DNA of 64,000 nucleotides from Dipteris shenzhenensis (taxonomy: Eukaryota > Polypodiophyta > Polypodiopsida > Gleicheniales): NCBI GenBank assembly GCA_047967505.1, contig CM106538.1; one strand, written 5' to 3'. The notes under the pieces were generated by a model, which saw nothing but the letters and a program-made list of their open reading frames with translations, ran no database searches and was not told the origin of the DNA. Within the stretch, counting starts at the first letter, position 1; every line of letters starts with the position of its first letter. Made by a program: the position numbers and the translations under genes. Positions 11,029-21,142 of this stretch are shown piece by piece.

Positions 11029-12030
11029 GAAATCTTTTATTGTTGTAAAATAATTACATTCATAGTTACTTCGAAAATGAAGTAACTACTACTCAACTAA
11101 AGATCTCAGTATAAGCTGTATACACATCCTGATCAATTAAACGAGTCTAAACACAATCATAGAATGATTGCTACAGAGATCGTTTGAAAAAAAGAAAAGA
11201 TGAAAATAGTGGATCACCAAAGACTCTATGATTTCTGTCCATCCATAAAGTCCATAGTGCCCCGTAGCGTACCCAGACAAAAAGTAAGTCAAAACCCTGT
11301 CTTGCTGGATGAAAACCAAACAACCAGAAAAACCTGCCAAAAGTAACAGTAGGAAATCTCGCTTGAAGCCTCTGTTGGATGAGAGCGATGAAGTCACAAG
11401 TATGTGGACAGAACCAAAAGATGTGAAGCACAGATTCAGTAGAGTGTAGGCATTTGTGACAAACAGCCGGAGCAATATGTCTGTGTGCGAGTAACTGGCC
11501 AGATGGAAAAATGCGAAGCAGGACTCACCAAAGGAAAAGCTGTTGCCGAAGAGAGACTTTGTAATGCCAAAGGAGACGCAGCCATTTTCTCCACCACTTC
11601 AGTGGGCGATCCTTATGCCAAATAGTATTTGCTCTGTCAGAAATCCAAGGCGGTAGTAATAACACTTTATACAGAGATGACACTGTGATATGTGAGAGCT
11701 TCAAGGGACGGGCTGATGAGGAAGAAGAGTGTAAAATCCAATCCTCAAGCCCATTCTGAAGTTCCAAACGAGGTACCGGCAAGAACGGTTAAAGGACGAT
11801 AGTGAGCTCCCAAACCGTATTTGCTAGCAGCCATAGAAAAGGATAAAAGTGTGCCATCATCCTGAAGTACATCCGCCACAGATGAAATGCCTTTGAAGGA
11901 GAGAAAATAAGAACGTCTGGGTTCTTGTATGGCCAAAGAAGGGTGGAATACTTTGGACCAATAAATATTCTCAGCCCTCAAGACTTTCCGGACAGAGAAT
12001 CTCGGCCATGCCATTACAAGTGGGATAAGA
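11029..12030 (-). pseudogene. LINE ORF2 C-terminal part, zf-RVT
   Basis: Minus-strand frames at 12030-11745, 11782-11525 and 11475-11137 carry the region after the RT, the cysteine/histidine zf-RVT segment (C...C...H-I-F-W-F-C-P-H) and the conserved tail F-G-R-F-F-W-L-F-G-F-H-P-A-R-Q-G-F-D. Frame changes divide it. It continues the RT frame found at 18017-19936 on the far side of the copia insertion. The 3' end is AT-rich near 11029-11060. Confidence 0.8.
12026..12030. repeat. target site duplication TAAGA, left copy
   Basis: The five bases TAAGA directly left of the LTR at 12031 are identical to those directly right of the other LTR at 18012-18016. Five-base duplication is typical of copia integration. 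Confidence 0.9.
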
Positions 12031-12262
12031 TGTGGCGAGGGAGAGAAAGAGCACACCGACACACAAGCAGGATGGACACAAGAGTGTGTGGGAATAAGAA
12101 GTATGTGTGTACCTCCCCTAGCACACAGTCAACCTTTTATATGAAAGGATAAGGTTACAACACTAAGTACACCGTACTTAGTGTACTTAACAAAATAAAA
12201 GTACTAACTGTACTTAAGTGTAATAACTGTACTTGGGTGGCCATAGTGCCTTTACCCCAACA
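12031..12262 (-). repeat. 3' LTR of copia A
   Basis: Plus-strand ends are TGTGGCGAGG and CCCCAACA; on the element strand it starts TGTTGGGG and ends CCACA. It is nearly identical to 17780-18011. It contains repeated GTAC words (GTACACCGTACTTAGTGTAC). Confidence 0.95.
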
Positions 12263-12273
12263 ACCTCCCACTT
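12263..12273 (-). other. polypurine tract of copia A
   Basis: On the element strand AAGTGGGAGGT lies directly before the 3' LTR. In this class the tract primes second-strand synthesis. Confidence 0.8.
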
Positions 12274-12310
12274 AAAGGCAATATGCCCTCAAGTAAAAAA
12301 TAAATGAGGC

Positions 12311-15300
12311 TCAACCTATACCCATCAACTGTCGGCAATGTGCAAACCGCTCTGCAGGCAAGTCTTTTGTCAACAAATGTGCTGGATTATCATCTGTGTG
12401 AATCTTGACAAGCTGAATCAGCTTATCATCTATTACCTCCCTGATGAAGTGATACTTCACATCAATGTGCTTAGTCTTTGCATGAAAGACAGGATTGTGT
12501 GCCAACTGAATAGCACTCTGACTGTCACAATGCAACAATGGAATATCTCCTGTAATGCCCAAGTCTCCCACTAGCCGAGATAACCATAAGGCCTCCTTGC
12601 ATGCCTCTGTGGCTGCAATATATTCAGCTTCCGTGGTAGACAAGGCTATGCACTGCTGCATCCTTGACATCCATGACACGGCACCTCCAGTGAATGTATA
12701 AACATAACCGGTAGTAGACTTCCGGTTATCTGGATGACCAGCAAAATCTGAATCCACATAACCATGCACCTTTGCATCTCGCTTGCCAAAGCATATGCAC
12801 AACTCCTGCGTGCCCTTCAGGTATCTCATGATACCTTTCACTGCATTCCAATGCTTCTTGCCTGGATTTGCCATATATCTGCTAACCACTCCCACTGCAA
12901 ACGCAATATCAGGTCTGGTAGCAACCATGGCATACATGAGACTGCCATAAGCTGAAGCATACGGAATCTTGGCCATTTCAGCCCTATCATCATCTGAGTG
13001 TGGGCTGTCCATTGCACTGAGTTTCACATATGGAGGCAATGGAGAACTAAGGGTCTTCCCCCCCTCCATATGAAACCTGTGCAATACTTTGCCAATATAT
13101 TCGGTCTGAGACAAATACAACAAACGCTGTCCCCTGTCTCTCCGTATCCGCATTCCTAGTATGTGATTTGCATCACCAAGGTCCTTCATATCAAAGGCCT
13201 CATGCAATCTTTTCTTGAGGTCATCAAGCTCCTCACGAGCTTTACCAGCAATAAGCATGTCATCCACATATAAAATGAGAATGATTAAGCTGCCATTTGC
13301 AGCCCTTTTGGTATATAAGCAGTGATCGTCATCACTTCTCCTGAAACCTTGGGACTTCATGAAGGTATCAAATTTCTTATACCATTCCCTTGGTGCCTGT
13401 TTCAGCCCATAAAGGCTCTTCTTAAGCTTGCATACAAGTGACTCCTTGCCCTTGACTGCAAATCCCTTTGGCTGCTGCATGTAGATCTCCTCATGAAGAT
13501 CACCGTGAAGAAAGGCTGTCTTCACATCCATTTGGCATAATTCCAAATTCTCACATGCAATTAAAGCAAGTACAATCTTGAGTGTGGTCATCTTAACCAC
13601 TGGAGAAAAGATCTCATCAAAATCGACACCATACTCTTGCTTAAAGCCCTTGGCAACCAACCTGGCTTTATACCTTGGCTTAGCTCCAAGTGTGACTTTC
13701 AATCTATACACCCACTTGCATGGCAGTACTTTCATGCCCTTAGGCAACTGCACCAATTCCCAAGTACCATTTTTATGGAGACTGTCCATTTCAGACTTTA
13801 TGGCTAGTTCCCATAGCCTTTTATCATGCATTTGCACGGCTTCCTTGTAACAGGAAGGTTCTCCACAGTCTGTAAGCATAATAAAATCTGCCCCTGGAAC
13901 AAATCTGTCTGGCTGCCTCATTTGTCGAGTGGACCTTCGGACCCATTGGTCTTGCTGTCCAGCTTGCTGCTCTCCTAAAACAGGTGGCTGTTCCAGTAGA
14001 TCAGGCTGCAGAATTATGCATGGGAGATCTTCCAAAGGTGGCATATCCTGTAGGACATCTTCCGCCACTGCGGGCTGTCCATTTGGACCTGCTGCAGCAT
14101 CATGCATTGGCTGATTACGCTGCTGTTGTGGCTGATTCGCAGCTTGCCTGAATTGTACAGGATGTCCCGAGTCATCAATGGCAACCTCTGAAGCATCAGA
14201 AGGCTTATCTGCTGCCTTAAACATACATGACTCATCAAATAAGACATCATTGCTGCGTATTAGCTTCTTATTCACAGGATCCCATAGGCGGTAACCCATC
14301 TCACCACTGTCACCATATCCAAGAAAAATGCATTTAAGAGACTTAGGATCAAGCTTGCTGCGATCTTCTCTGCGTATATGCACGTACGCAGTGCAGCCAA
14401 AGACCCTCAAGTGCTTATAGGAAGGAGGTTTTCGTGTCCAAAGCTCCTTTGGCACTCTACCATCTAGTCTTTTATTTGGTGACCTATTGATGAGGTGTAC
14501 TGCTGTTTTTACAGCCTCAGCCCAAAATCCATGAGGTAAAGCAGCATGTGACATCATAGAGCGGGACTTTTCCTGTATGGTTCTATTCATACGCTCTGCA
14601 GTGCCGTTTTGCGCTGGACTGTAAGGAGCAGTGAGTTCTCTTTTAATACCTCTAGCATCACAAAATGCATTGAATGCATTAGACATATACTCCCCACCGT
14701 TATCTGACCACAAAGCCTTCAGTGTTCTGCCTGTTTGGTTCTCAACCATAGCAAGCCATTTCTGGAACACTGGAAAGACATCACTCTTCAATCGAAGAGG
14801 ATACACCCACACCTTCCTTGTGGAATCATCTATAAATGTGACAAAGTACCGTGCACCTCCAAGTGAAGGACTAGGCATCTCACACACGTCTGTATGCACA
14901 AGCTCAAGTTGAGCATCTTTATGTCCTAATCTCCTTTTATGAGGACACTGTAACTGTCTACCATATATGCAATGCTCACAAAACTTTAAATCAAAAAATT
15001 TAAGAGACGGTAAGTAGCCAAGGCGAGCCAATTGCTCCATTCCACTTATGCTCATATGTCCCATCCAGCTATGCCACATAGAAATATTCGGCAGCTCGGT
15101 GGCATGAATATCAGCATGATTACATACTTTAGCATGAAGAGTATACATTGTGTCAACCTTAGAGCCTCTGGCAACAACCAGGGCACCTTTGATGACCTTC
15201 CAGAAACCATGACCAAAGCTGGTCACAAAACCTTCGTCATCCAACATGCCAGTAGAAATCAGATTTTTCTTGACTTCGGGTACATGCCTGACATTGTGAA

Positions 15301-16414
15301 GCATAAGCTGGGTACCATCAGCAAATACAAGCCTGACATCTCCAACACCGACAATACTGCATGCATGATTATCCCCTAGAAAAACGACTCCATTACTGCC
15401 TGCTGCATACCTTACAAACAATTCTCTGTAAGGTGTAACATGGAATGAGGCACCTGAGTCAATGATCCAAGAGTGCATGTCTGCAAAATCTCCTGCATGG
15501 AGAGAATGAGCATCCAAAGTAGAGAGAAATAGAACCTCTCCCTCACTGTCATAACCGTGTGTAGAATGAAGCTCTTCAATCTTCACACTGCTCTTGCCAT
15601 TGCTTACTGGTACAATTGCCTTTGCATCTAACGCATCAGTGTTTTTGGCTTTGTCTCTCTTATCATTTTTCAGTTTAAAGCACTGCTTTTTGGTATGTCC
15701 CTTTTTGCCACAGTAGTAGCACTCAACATCTTTGTTGGAGCGGGACTTGCTCCTCCCTTTTCCCCTTTCCAGGGATTTGCCTCTTTGCTGACTTCTCCCC
15801 CTTGCATTTAAGGCATTGTTAGGCTTTACTGCATCTTGAGCTTTCAGCTTCTGCTCTTCTTGCAAAATCAGCCCTGTGATATCTGAAAAACTTATGAAAG
15901 TGTTTGCATTTGTTACAGCTGTGGTGAATGTATCCCAACTTTCAGGAAGAGAGATCAAGAGTGCCATACCCTTGGTTTCCTCATCCACCACATACTTTTG
16001 ATTTGCAAGTTGAGTGACAATTGAATTAAACTCATTGAGATGTGCATCCATGGAGGTCCCTTCCTTCATCTTCAGATTGAAGAACTTGCGCAACCAATAT
16101 ATCTTTGTGGCTACACTTTGCTGCTCATATGTGTCCTGTAGCTTTTTCCACACACCCCAGGCTGTTTTTTCACCATCCACATTCCAAACAACACTCTCAT
16201 GGAGTGACAATTCAATTATGGACTTTGCTGACAGATCAGCTAGTGCCCAAGCATCATCAGATGTGCCAGTGGGCTTCACACCTTTGTGTATAATAGGAGC
16301 ATGAAACTGCCAGAGAATTAGCACATTCAGGACCATCTTTTTCCACATCGGGTAGTTAGCAGCACCCTGCAACTTTTTAATATTGAGAAGAGAAGATTCC
16401 GAGGATGAAGCCAT
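12311..16414 (-). CDS. copia A gag-pol polyprotein
   Basis: One uninterrupted frame encodes 1,367 residues. The frame is open to an ATG at 16555, but the ATG at 16414 is chosen because the start M-A-S-S-S-E-S-S-L-L-N-I-K-K-L matches the start of copia B at 38329. Domains by residue: UBN2-type gag 1-220; zinc knuckle C-Y-Y-C-G-K-K-G-H-T-K-K-Q-C about 230-244; protease D-S-G-A-S about 318; GAG-pre-integrase about 450-490; integrase with H-T-D-V, F-I-D-D, S-D-N-G-G-E-Y (about 570) and E in A-E-R-M-N (about 608); RT with D-V-K-T-A-F-L-H-G-D-L (about 958) and Y-V-D-D (about 1050); RNase H with D-S-D-F-A-G (about 1224) and T-E-A-E-Y. All catalytic residues are present. It would produce the particle and replication enzymes of the element. 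Confidence 0.95.
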   Translation of the reverse strand: MASSSESSLLNIKKLQGAANYPMWKKMVLNVLILWQFHAPIIHKGVKPTGTSDDAWALADLSAKSIIELSLHESVVWNVDGEKTAWGVWKKLQDTYEQQSVATKIYWLRKFFNLKMKEGTSMDAHLNEFNSIVTQLANQKYVVDEETKGMALLISLPESWDTFTTAVTNANTFISFSDITGLILQEEQKLKAQDAVKPNNALNARGRSQQRGKSLERGKGRSKSRSNKDVECYYCGKKGHTKKQCFKLKNDKRDKAKNTDALDAKAIVPVSNGKSSVKIEELHSTHGYDSEGEVLFLSTLDAHSLHAGDFADMHSWIIDSGASFHVTPYRELFVRYAAGSNGVVFLGDNHACSIVGVGDVRLVFADGTQLMLHNVRHVPEVKKNLISTGMLDDEGFVTSFGHGFWKVIKGALVVARGSKVDTMYTLHAKVCNHADIHATELPNISMWHSWMGHMSISGMEQLARLGYLPSLKFFDLKFCEHCIYGRQLQCPHKRRLGHKDAQLELVHTDVCEMPSPSLGGARYFVTFIDDSTRKVWVYPLRLKSDVFPVFQKWLAMVENQTGRTLKALWSDNGGEYMSNAFNAFCDARGIKRELTAPYSPAQNGTAERMNRTIQEKSRSMMSHAALPHGFWAEAVKTAVHLINRSPNKRLDGRVPKELWTRKPPSYKHLRVFGCTAYVHIRREDRSKLDPKSLKCIFLGYGDSGEMGYRLWDPVNKKLIRSNDVLFDESCMFKAADKPSDASEVAIDDSGHPVQFRQAANQPQQQRNQPMHDAAAGPNGQPAVAEDVLQDMPPLEDLPCIILQPDLLEQPPVLGEQQAGQQDQWVRRSTRQMRQPDRFVPGADFIMLTDCGEPSCYKEAVQMHDKRLWELAIKSEMDSLHKNGTWELVQLPKGMKVLPCKWVYRLKVTLGAKPRYKARLVAKGFKQEYGVDFDEIFSPVVKMTTLKIVLALIACENLELCQMDVKTAFLHGDLHEEIYMQQPKGFAVKGKESLVCKLKKSLYGLKQAPREWYKKFDTFMKSQGFRRSDDDHCLYTKRAANGSLIILILYVDDMLIAGKAREELDDLKKRLHEAFDMKDLGDANHILGMRIRRDRGQRLLYLSQTEYIGKVLHRFHMEGGKTLSSPLPPYVKLSAMDSPHSDDDRAEMAKIPYASAYGSLMYAMVATRPDIAFAVGVVSRYMANPGKKHWNAVKGIMRYLKGTQELCICFGKRDAKVHGYVDSDFAGHPDNRKSTTGYVYTFTGGAVSWMSRMQQCIALSTTEAEYIAATEACKEALWLSRLVGDLGITGDIPLLHCDSQSAIQLAHNPVFHAKTKHIDVKYHFIREVIDDKLIQLVKIHTDDNPAHLLTKDLPAERFAHCRQLMGIG

Positions 16415-17765
16415 TACAATCAGCAAGAAATATAACCCACACTTGGGTGCCTGACTCCCTGCAAACCAAGTGCACACAGGCACTTGAAATGTGCTCAAAA
16501 AATTTAATTCCTGCAGCGGAACAACAGGAACTGCACCTGCAAATATTTCTCCCAATTAAACAGAAAATTATAACTGTTTACTGCTTGCTGCAGTATCCGA
16601 ACAGCAACTGTGTTTGCATCATTAAATGCACTGTTGTACAATCAGCAATACTCTGATATTAAAGCAGCATCTGCCATGCAATTACAGTGAAAAAAAACAG
16701 CAGTGTATTTTGCACTCTGTACTTCTGTACAATGACTGTAATCAGCCCCACAGTTGATACAGAACAATACCTGACTGTACCAGAAAGTACAGAATCAGTA
16801 AATGGCTGTTTGACTGTTCAAACCTGTCAACTTCAAGCTTCAAGATACCATTAAAACTGTATAACACAGTTTAGAGTAGGATTTAGGCAAAAGCCCCTTG
16901 ACTGGAGGCAAAATTCGCAGAATTTTGAGTGCATTTACTGCTTCACTGACCACTGTAAGGCATTTAAATTGCTTCCCCCAGCACTGATATGCATCCAATT
17001 GCAAAACCCCCAATTTGACTGGCACATTCAGTGCTCAAGTCTACAAAGTAGTACTCAATGTAGCTTCTATTGTCCCGTGGATCAACAAATGCATACGAAT
17101 CCTGCAAGAATCAACTCCAAATAGGAGGATAAACGCAATGCATGCGTATACAAGCCAATACTTGGCACTGGCTACAAAAGCCCCTTGATTCTGCAATTCA
17201 ATGTTGAGGATTTCCTCACACAGTAGGCATAGACAGTTATCTGTTTCCCCCAATACCAGTAATGCTCACAATGAGCTCGAAGGATGCACTTGTACCTATA
17301 ACACTGCCGGAGCAGTTGAAGAAAATTCTGACGAGAGCTCGTAGGCCTGGCGGGCTGTATTGGATGTGCGTTGGAGGAGTCGCCTGTGTGGCGACTTGTC
17401 GGACCGTTGGTGGCATCACCTATGCCACGAATTGGCGACCCGTTGAAGCCGTCGCCTGTATGGGCCCTGAAGGCATCGCCTGTGTGTGGCGTTGCAGTCG
17501 GCGACGCCGCTGTTGGCGTTGCTGGTGGCATCGCTGCTGGCGTCGCTGTTGGCATCGCCTATATTGGCATCGCTGCTGGCGTCGCCGGTAGCGATGCTGC
17601 TGGCGTCGCCACTTATGGCGTCGCTGGTAGCGTTGCTGCTGGCGACGGCTGGCCTCGATGGTTGATGGCGCTGGCAGCGCTGAATGCTGCCGGCCCTGCT
17701 GAAAGCAGCAGATCGATGCTGCTGCTGGCGCTGTTGCTGGACGGACGGGAGAGAAAGGTAGGCAG
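16415..17765 (-). other. long untranslated leader of copia A
   Basis: About 1.35 kb lies between the primer site and the chosen gag start. The gag-proximal half is rich in CTGTAC/GTACAG and TTTGCAG words; the LTR-proximal part holds a GC-rich array (17380-17740). Short open frames exist in the GC-rich part on both strands; I read them as consequences of composition. The leader of copia B has the same layout. Confidence 0.8.
17380..17740 (-). repeat. GC-rich degenerate repeat array in the copia A leader
   Basis: Plus-strand words such as GGCGTCGCTGCT, GGCATCGCTGCT and GGCGTCGCCGGT recur with a 12-15-bp rhythm. This stretch is far richer in G and C than its surroundings, and because the rhythm is often a multiple of three, frames stay open on both strands (Gly/Ala/Val-type on plus, Ser/Asp/Ala-type on minus). 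It begins within about 30-80 bp of the primer site. Confidence 0.75.
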
Positions 17766-17777
17766 GCTCTGATACCA
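17766..17777 (-). other. primer binding site, tRNA-Met type, copia A
   Basis: The element strand reads TGGTATCAGAGC, complementary to the 3' end of initiator tRNA-Met, two bases inside the 5' LTR. The same site is present in copia B and gypsy C. Confidence 0.95.
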
Positions 17778-17779
17778 CT

Positions 17780-18011
17780 TGTGGCGAGGGAGAGAAAGAG
17801 CACACTGACACACAAGCAGGATGGACACAAGAGTGTGTGGGGATAAGAAGTATGTGTGTACCTCCCCTAGCACACAGTCAACTTTTTATATGAAAGGATA
17901 AGGTTACAACACTAAGTACACCGTACTTAGTGTACTTAACAAAATAAAAGTACTAACTGTACTTAAGTGTAATAACTGTACTTGGGTGGCCATAGTGCCT
18001 TTACCCCAACA
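17780..18011 (-). repeat. 5' LTR of copia A
   Basis: 232 bp, same length as the left LTR; three substitutions seen by eye. It would hold the promoter on the minus strand. Directly followed at 18012 by the TAAGA duplication. Confidence 0.95.
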
Positions 18012-18016
18012 TAAGA
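18012..18016. repeat. target site duplication TAAGA, right copy
   Basis: Identical to 12026-12030 and directly adjacent to the 5' LTR. Confidence 0.9.
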
Positions 18017-19936
18017 TATGTTTCCAATCAAGAAGCAGGCGAGAGACAAAAGGGCAGCCTCTGATCTTGCCTTGGATAGAGCCAAATAGGAAATCCCACT
18101 GAGTAGGCTGCCAATGCCCAAAGGCAGAAGTATGAATATGTAATAAGAGAGAGCGGATCATGAAAGTCCAAGGCTAATCTCCTTGTCCCTCTGTGAGCAA
18201 GTAAATGCATTTTAATATTGAGAATGTCCAGACCCCCGTGCATCTTTTGAGAACAGAGACGATGCATAGAGAGTAATTTGAGACTTTTCTTGCTATTTTT
18301 TAAACACCAGAAAATTTCCATGATAGCTGACATAAAGGAAACCAGATCTGCCTTAGTGAACATAATGAGAGGCAGATAAAATTGTATGTATGCTATCAAA
18401 ATGGATTGTGTGATTCGCAAATGAACATGTAATGGCCAAGTTGCAAGCTTCCGATATTCAAGTTTTGCCCTCAACTTTGTTAGCACCCAATTGGTTTGTT
18501 AGGAACGGGTGAGTCCCCAACCTAGAGGATAGCCAAGATGTCGAATGAATTGAGAAGCGGGGATAATTTCCCCAGGCCACAGAAGACTGTGCCATTCCTG
18601 TGCATGCAACAGCAACAGTTTTGATTTCTGAAAATTTACCCGAAGACCAGCAGCCAATCCATATGTAGAAAGAGCCTGCATAATCATGGACAGATCACTC
18701 CGAGTATTTTTTGGGGTAAAGAATGAATCATCAGCATATGCTTGAGCGATCATGCTATGACTGCCAAGAATCTCCAAACCGTGCAACTGGTCAGTGTCCA
18801 AAAGGTGGTCCAGATATTGAAGCATTGGATGAGTGGCTATGGCAAAAAGTAAAGCACTTGAGGGACATCCTTGCCTAACAAAATTAACCAAGAGTCCAGG
18901 ATGTAGAAATATCCTCTGAAAGTATGCAGGCAACTTTACTATCTTGATATAGCCAAAAGATAACTTGCTGCATTTTTGTGCTAAATCCCAATGCCTACAT
19001 GGTCGATGAAATAAAATCCCACTTAGCAGTATCAAAGGCTTTGGCAATATCAACTTGCAATAACAAAACATCCTGCTGCGTGTATTTGGCATATTCAATT
19101 CCAACATAGGCATTAGCAATGTTATAAGTGATATGCCTACGCGGGACAAAGCCATATTGGGCAGGATGCAACTCATCATGTAAAAATCCCTTTAGCCGAT
19201 CGACAATCATTTTGGTAGTGACTTTGTAAATGACTGGCATAAGGGTGATAGGTCTCCAGTCTGCCAAAGATTCACAAATTTGCTTTTTTGAAAGGAGTTT
19301 AACAAGACCTCTCTTCCATGTGTCTAGCATTTTCTGATTTTGCCATGCAGCATTCACCATATGTAGCAATGTATGCTTCAAAAGAGGCCAATATTCTAGA
19401 AAAAACTCGACTATAAGACCATCCCATCCTAGAGATTTCCATCTGCCAAAGGATTTGATTGCATCCGACAGTTCCCTCTCAGTAAAAGGTTCCTCCAATT
19501 CCAAAGCTTGAGTAGTGGAAATAACAGGAGAAACATGCTGCAACAGTAAATTTCGTGCAAGCAAAACCTGCTGTGAGGGAGGAATTGCAAAACCAAATTG
19601 CTGAGAGAAATGATGCACACAAACAGAAGCAAGCTGTGACCGTGAGGTGGTCCATGATCCATCAGGCATAAGCACCCTGCAAATTTCTGTTTTTAGTCTC
19701 CTTTGATGCAAACTTTTGAAAAATTCTTTGGAAGAGCAGCCTTTATCTGTAAAGGCTCTTTGTCTTGCTCTAGTCTCCCATTTAGCCAGTTTCCTGTGAT
19801 CATTTAGTTTAAGACAATGTCTAGCCTGGCATAGTGTTGTTTGCTCATGCATGGACAATGAACGAAGATGGCTAAGTTCAGTGAGGTCTTGACAAGTGAA
19901 TTTGACCTGAGCAATAGTTTCCCTCAGAGTCTTCAT
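18017..19936 (-). pseudogene. LINE ORF2 reverse transcriptase
   Basis: RVT_1 domain on the minus strand: L-G-W-D-G-L-I-V-E-F-F (finger region), D-W-R-P-I-T-L-M-P-V-I-Y-K, Q-Y-G-F-V-P-R-R, D-I-A-K-A-F-D-T (catalytic D), R-Q-G-C-P-S-S-A-L-L-F and the A-Y-A-D-D-S-F-F catalytic box at about 18710-18750. The frame shifts at about 19000 and again near 18490. After the RT comes the M-H-G-G-L-D-I-L-N-I block typical of plant LINEs. It would nick-prime and copy element RNA. Catalytic residues are intact but the frame is not. Confidence 0.85.
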
Positions 19937-20099
19937 GTAAGACTTGCCATAACCTGATCACAACTTGCATTTTGGAAACAAAAGAATCCGAGGCATCGTC
20001 AATATGAATATGACTGCGAGAAGATAGAGAATGAGATGCTTCAGTAACCATGGCCTTGAAAGCGGCATGTTGCAAATAGCTATTGTTCACAATTAGATG

Positions 20100-20846
20100 T
20101 CACCTTTGTGGCAATCTATCATCTGGCATAGCATGAAAGGATAGCCGCAACCATAGAGGTGCATGATCTGAAAGCACAAAGGCATAGTCAATCCACATTT
20201 TACATGTAAAATCCCCATTTTGTTGTGGAGCTATACTATACCATCGATCCAGACGTGCGTGATAAGAAGAAAGGGCATTATGTTGGAAGGTGTATCCAGG
20301 TGACAAAGGCTGCAATTCCTTCCAAAGGTCAACCAAATCCAGATGCATCAGTAATTGAGACCATGCATGCCTTTCAGGGGTTAACATATGAGTATGTTTG
20401 GAGGTATTGTCACCCTGTTGTGGAGCATTATTGAAATCCCCACATATGAAGGCATGATATCTCCATGGATGTTGTTGCATGGCATCCCAAATTGCAGTTC
20501 TTTCTCTAGAGGATTGAGGTGCATAAACAGAAGCAAATTCAAACACCTCTCCTTGAATAATGCATTGAAGAACAAGCCATCTGCCTTTGTTGTCATTTAA
20601 AGCAATAACTGGTTGAAGCTCATGTTTGATCAGAAGGACTACCCCTGAGAAAGAGTGTTCCTCAGCATAGAAAATATCATAGCCATAGTAGTGTCCTGTC
20701 TTTCCTGCATAGACATGTTGGTTGTGTTCTTGTAATGCCACTATGTCAGGCTGAAATCTATTGATGTACAGCCACACAAATTTCTATTTCCTACTGTCAC
20801 ACATCCCCTGGACATTGAGTGTAAAACATTTGATATGAGCAGTCAT
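20100..20846 (-). pseudogene. LINE ORF2 endonuclease
   Basis: A likely start at 20846 (M-T-A-H-I-K-C-F-T-L-N-V-Q-G) is followed after about 20 codons by a stop, then an open stretch from 20777. Endonuclease/exonuclease/phosphatase motifs: D-I-V-A-L-Q-E-H-N, F-A-S-V-Y-A-P-Q, I-C-G-D-F-N-N and S-D-H-A-P-L. In L1-type elements this domain nicks target DNA. Joined to the RT at 19936 through a broken linker (19937-20100). Confidence 0.8.
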
Positions 20847-21142
20847 ATTTACAGATATTTATAGTAATATAACAACTATGTACAACAGCAAACTTCATGA
20901 CGTCAGCCTTGCATTTCTATCTCAGGGTCAAGGCCTCTCCCTTGAGAAGAAGTATCCACCTGAGGAGTAGACAGCAAAGCAGCAAGCTCTTCTTCAGGGA
21001 AGAGTGTTCTGCTAGTTGTCACTGCAGCCCATGTGATCCCAATTCCTGTATTGACCTCTGGGGTGTTTCCACTAGAAGACACACCATTCCAAGTGCGAGG
21101 GGGTGGAAGTCTTCGAGCGTAAATAACTTTTCTTGGACTTTG

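Larger units (their letters stand above)
12031..18011 (-). mobile_element. complete Ty1/copia element A, inserted in the LINE
   Basis: It is 5,981 bp long with two 232-bp LTRs, a tRNA-Met type primer site, an uninterrupted gag-pol, a purine tract and a TAAGA target duplication. By eye the LTRs differ at three sites, all transitions, so the insertion is young. All parts needed for autonomous movement are visible. It has a long leader (about 1.35 kb) with a GC-rich array, a structure shared with copia B at 36463. It entered an older LINE on the same strand. Confidence 0.95.

Noticed and set aside
13578-16656. Plus-strand frames within copia A
   Set aside because: All lie opposite the intact gag-pol and show no features of their own.
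17371-17830. Overlapping open frames of 109-136 codons on both strands in the GC-rich leader of copia A
   Set aside because: Low-complexity composition with a repeat rhythm keeps all frames open; no domain, and it lies in an element leader.
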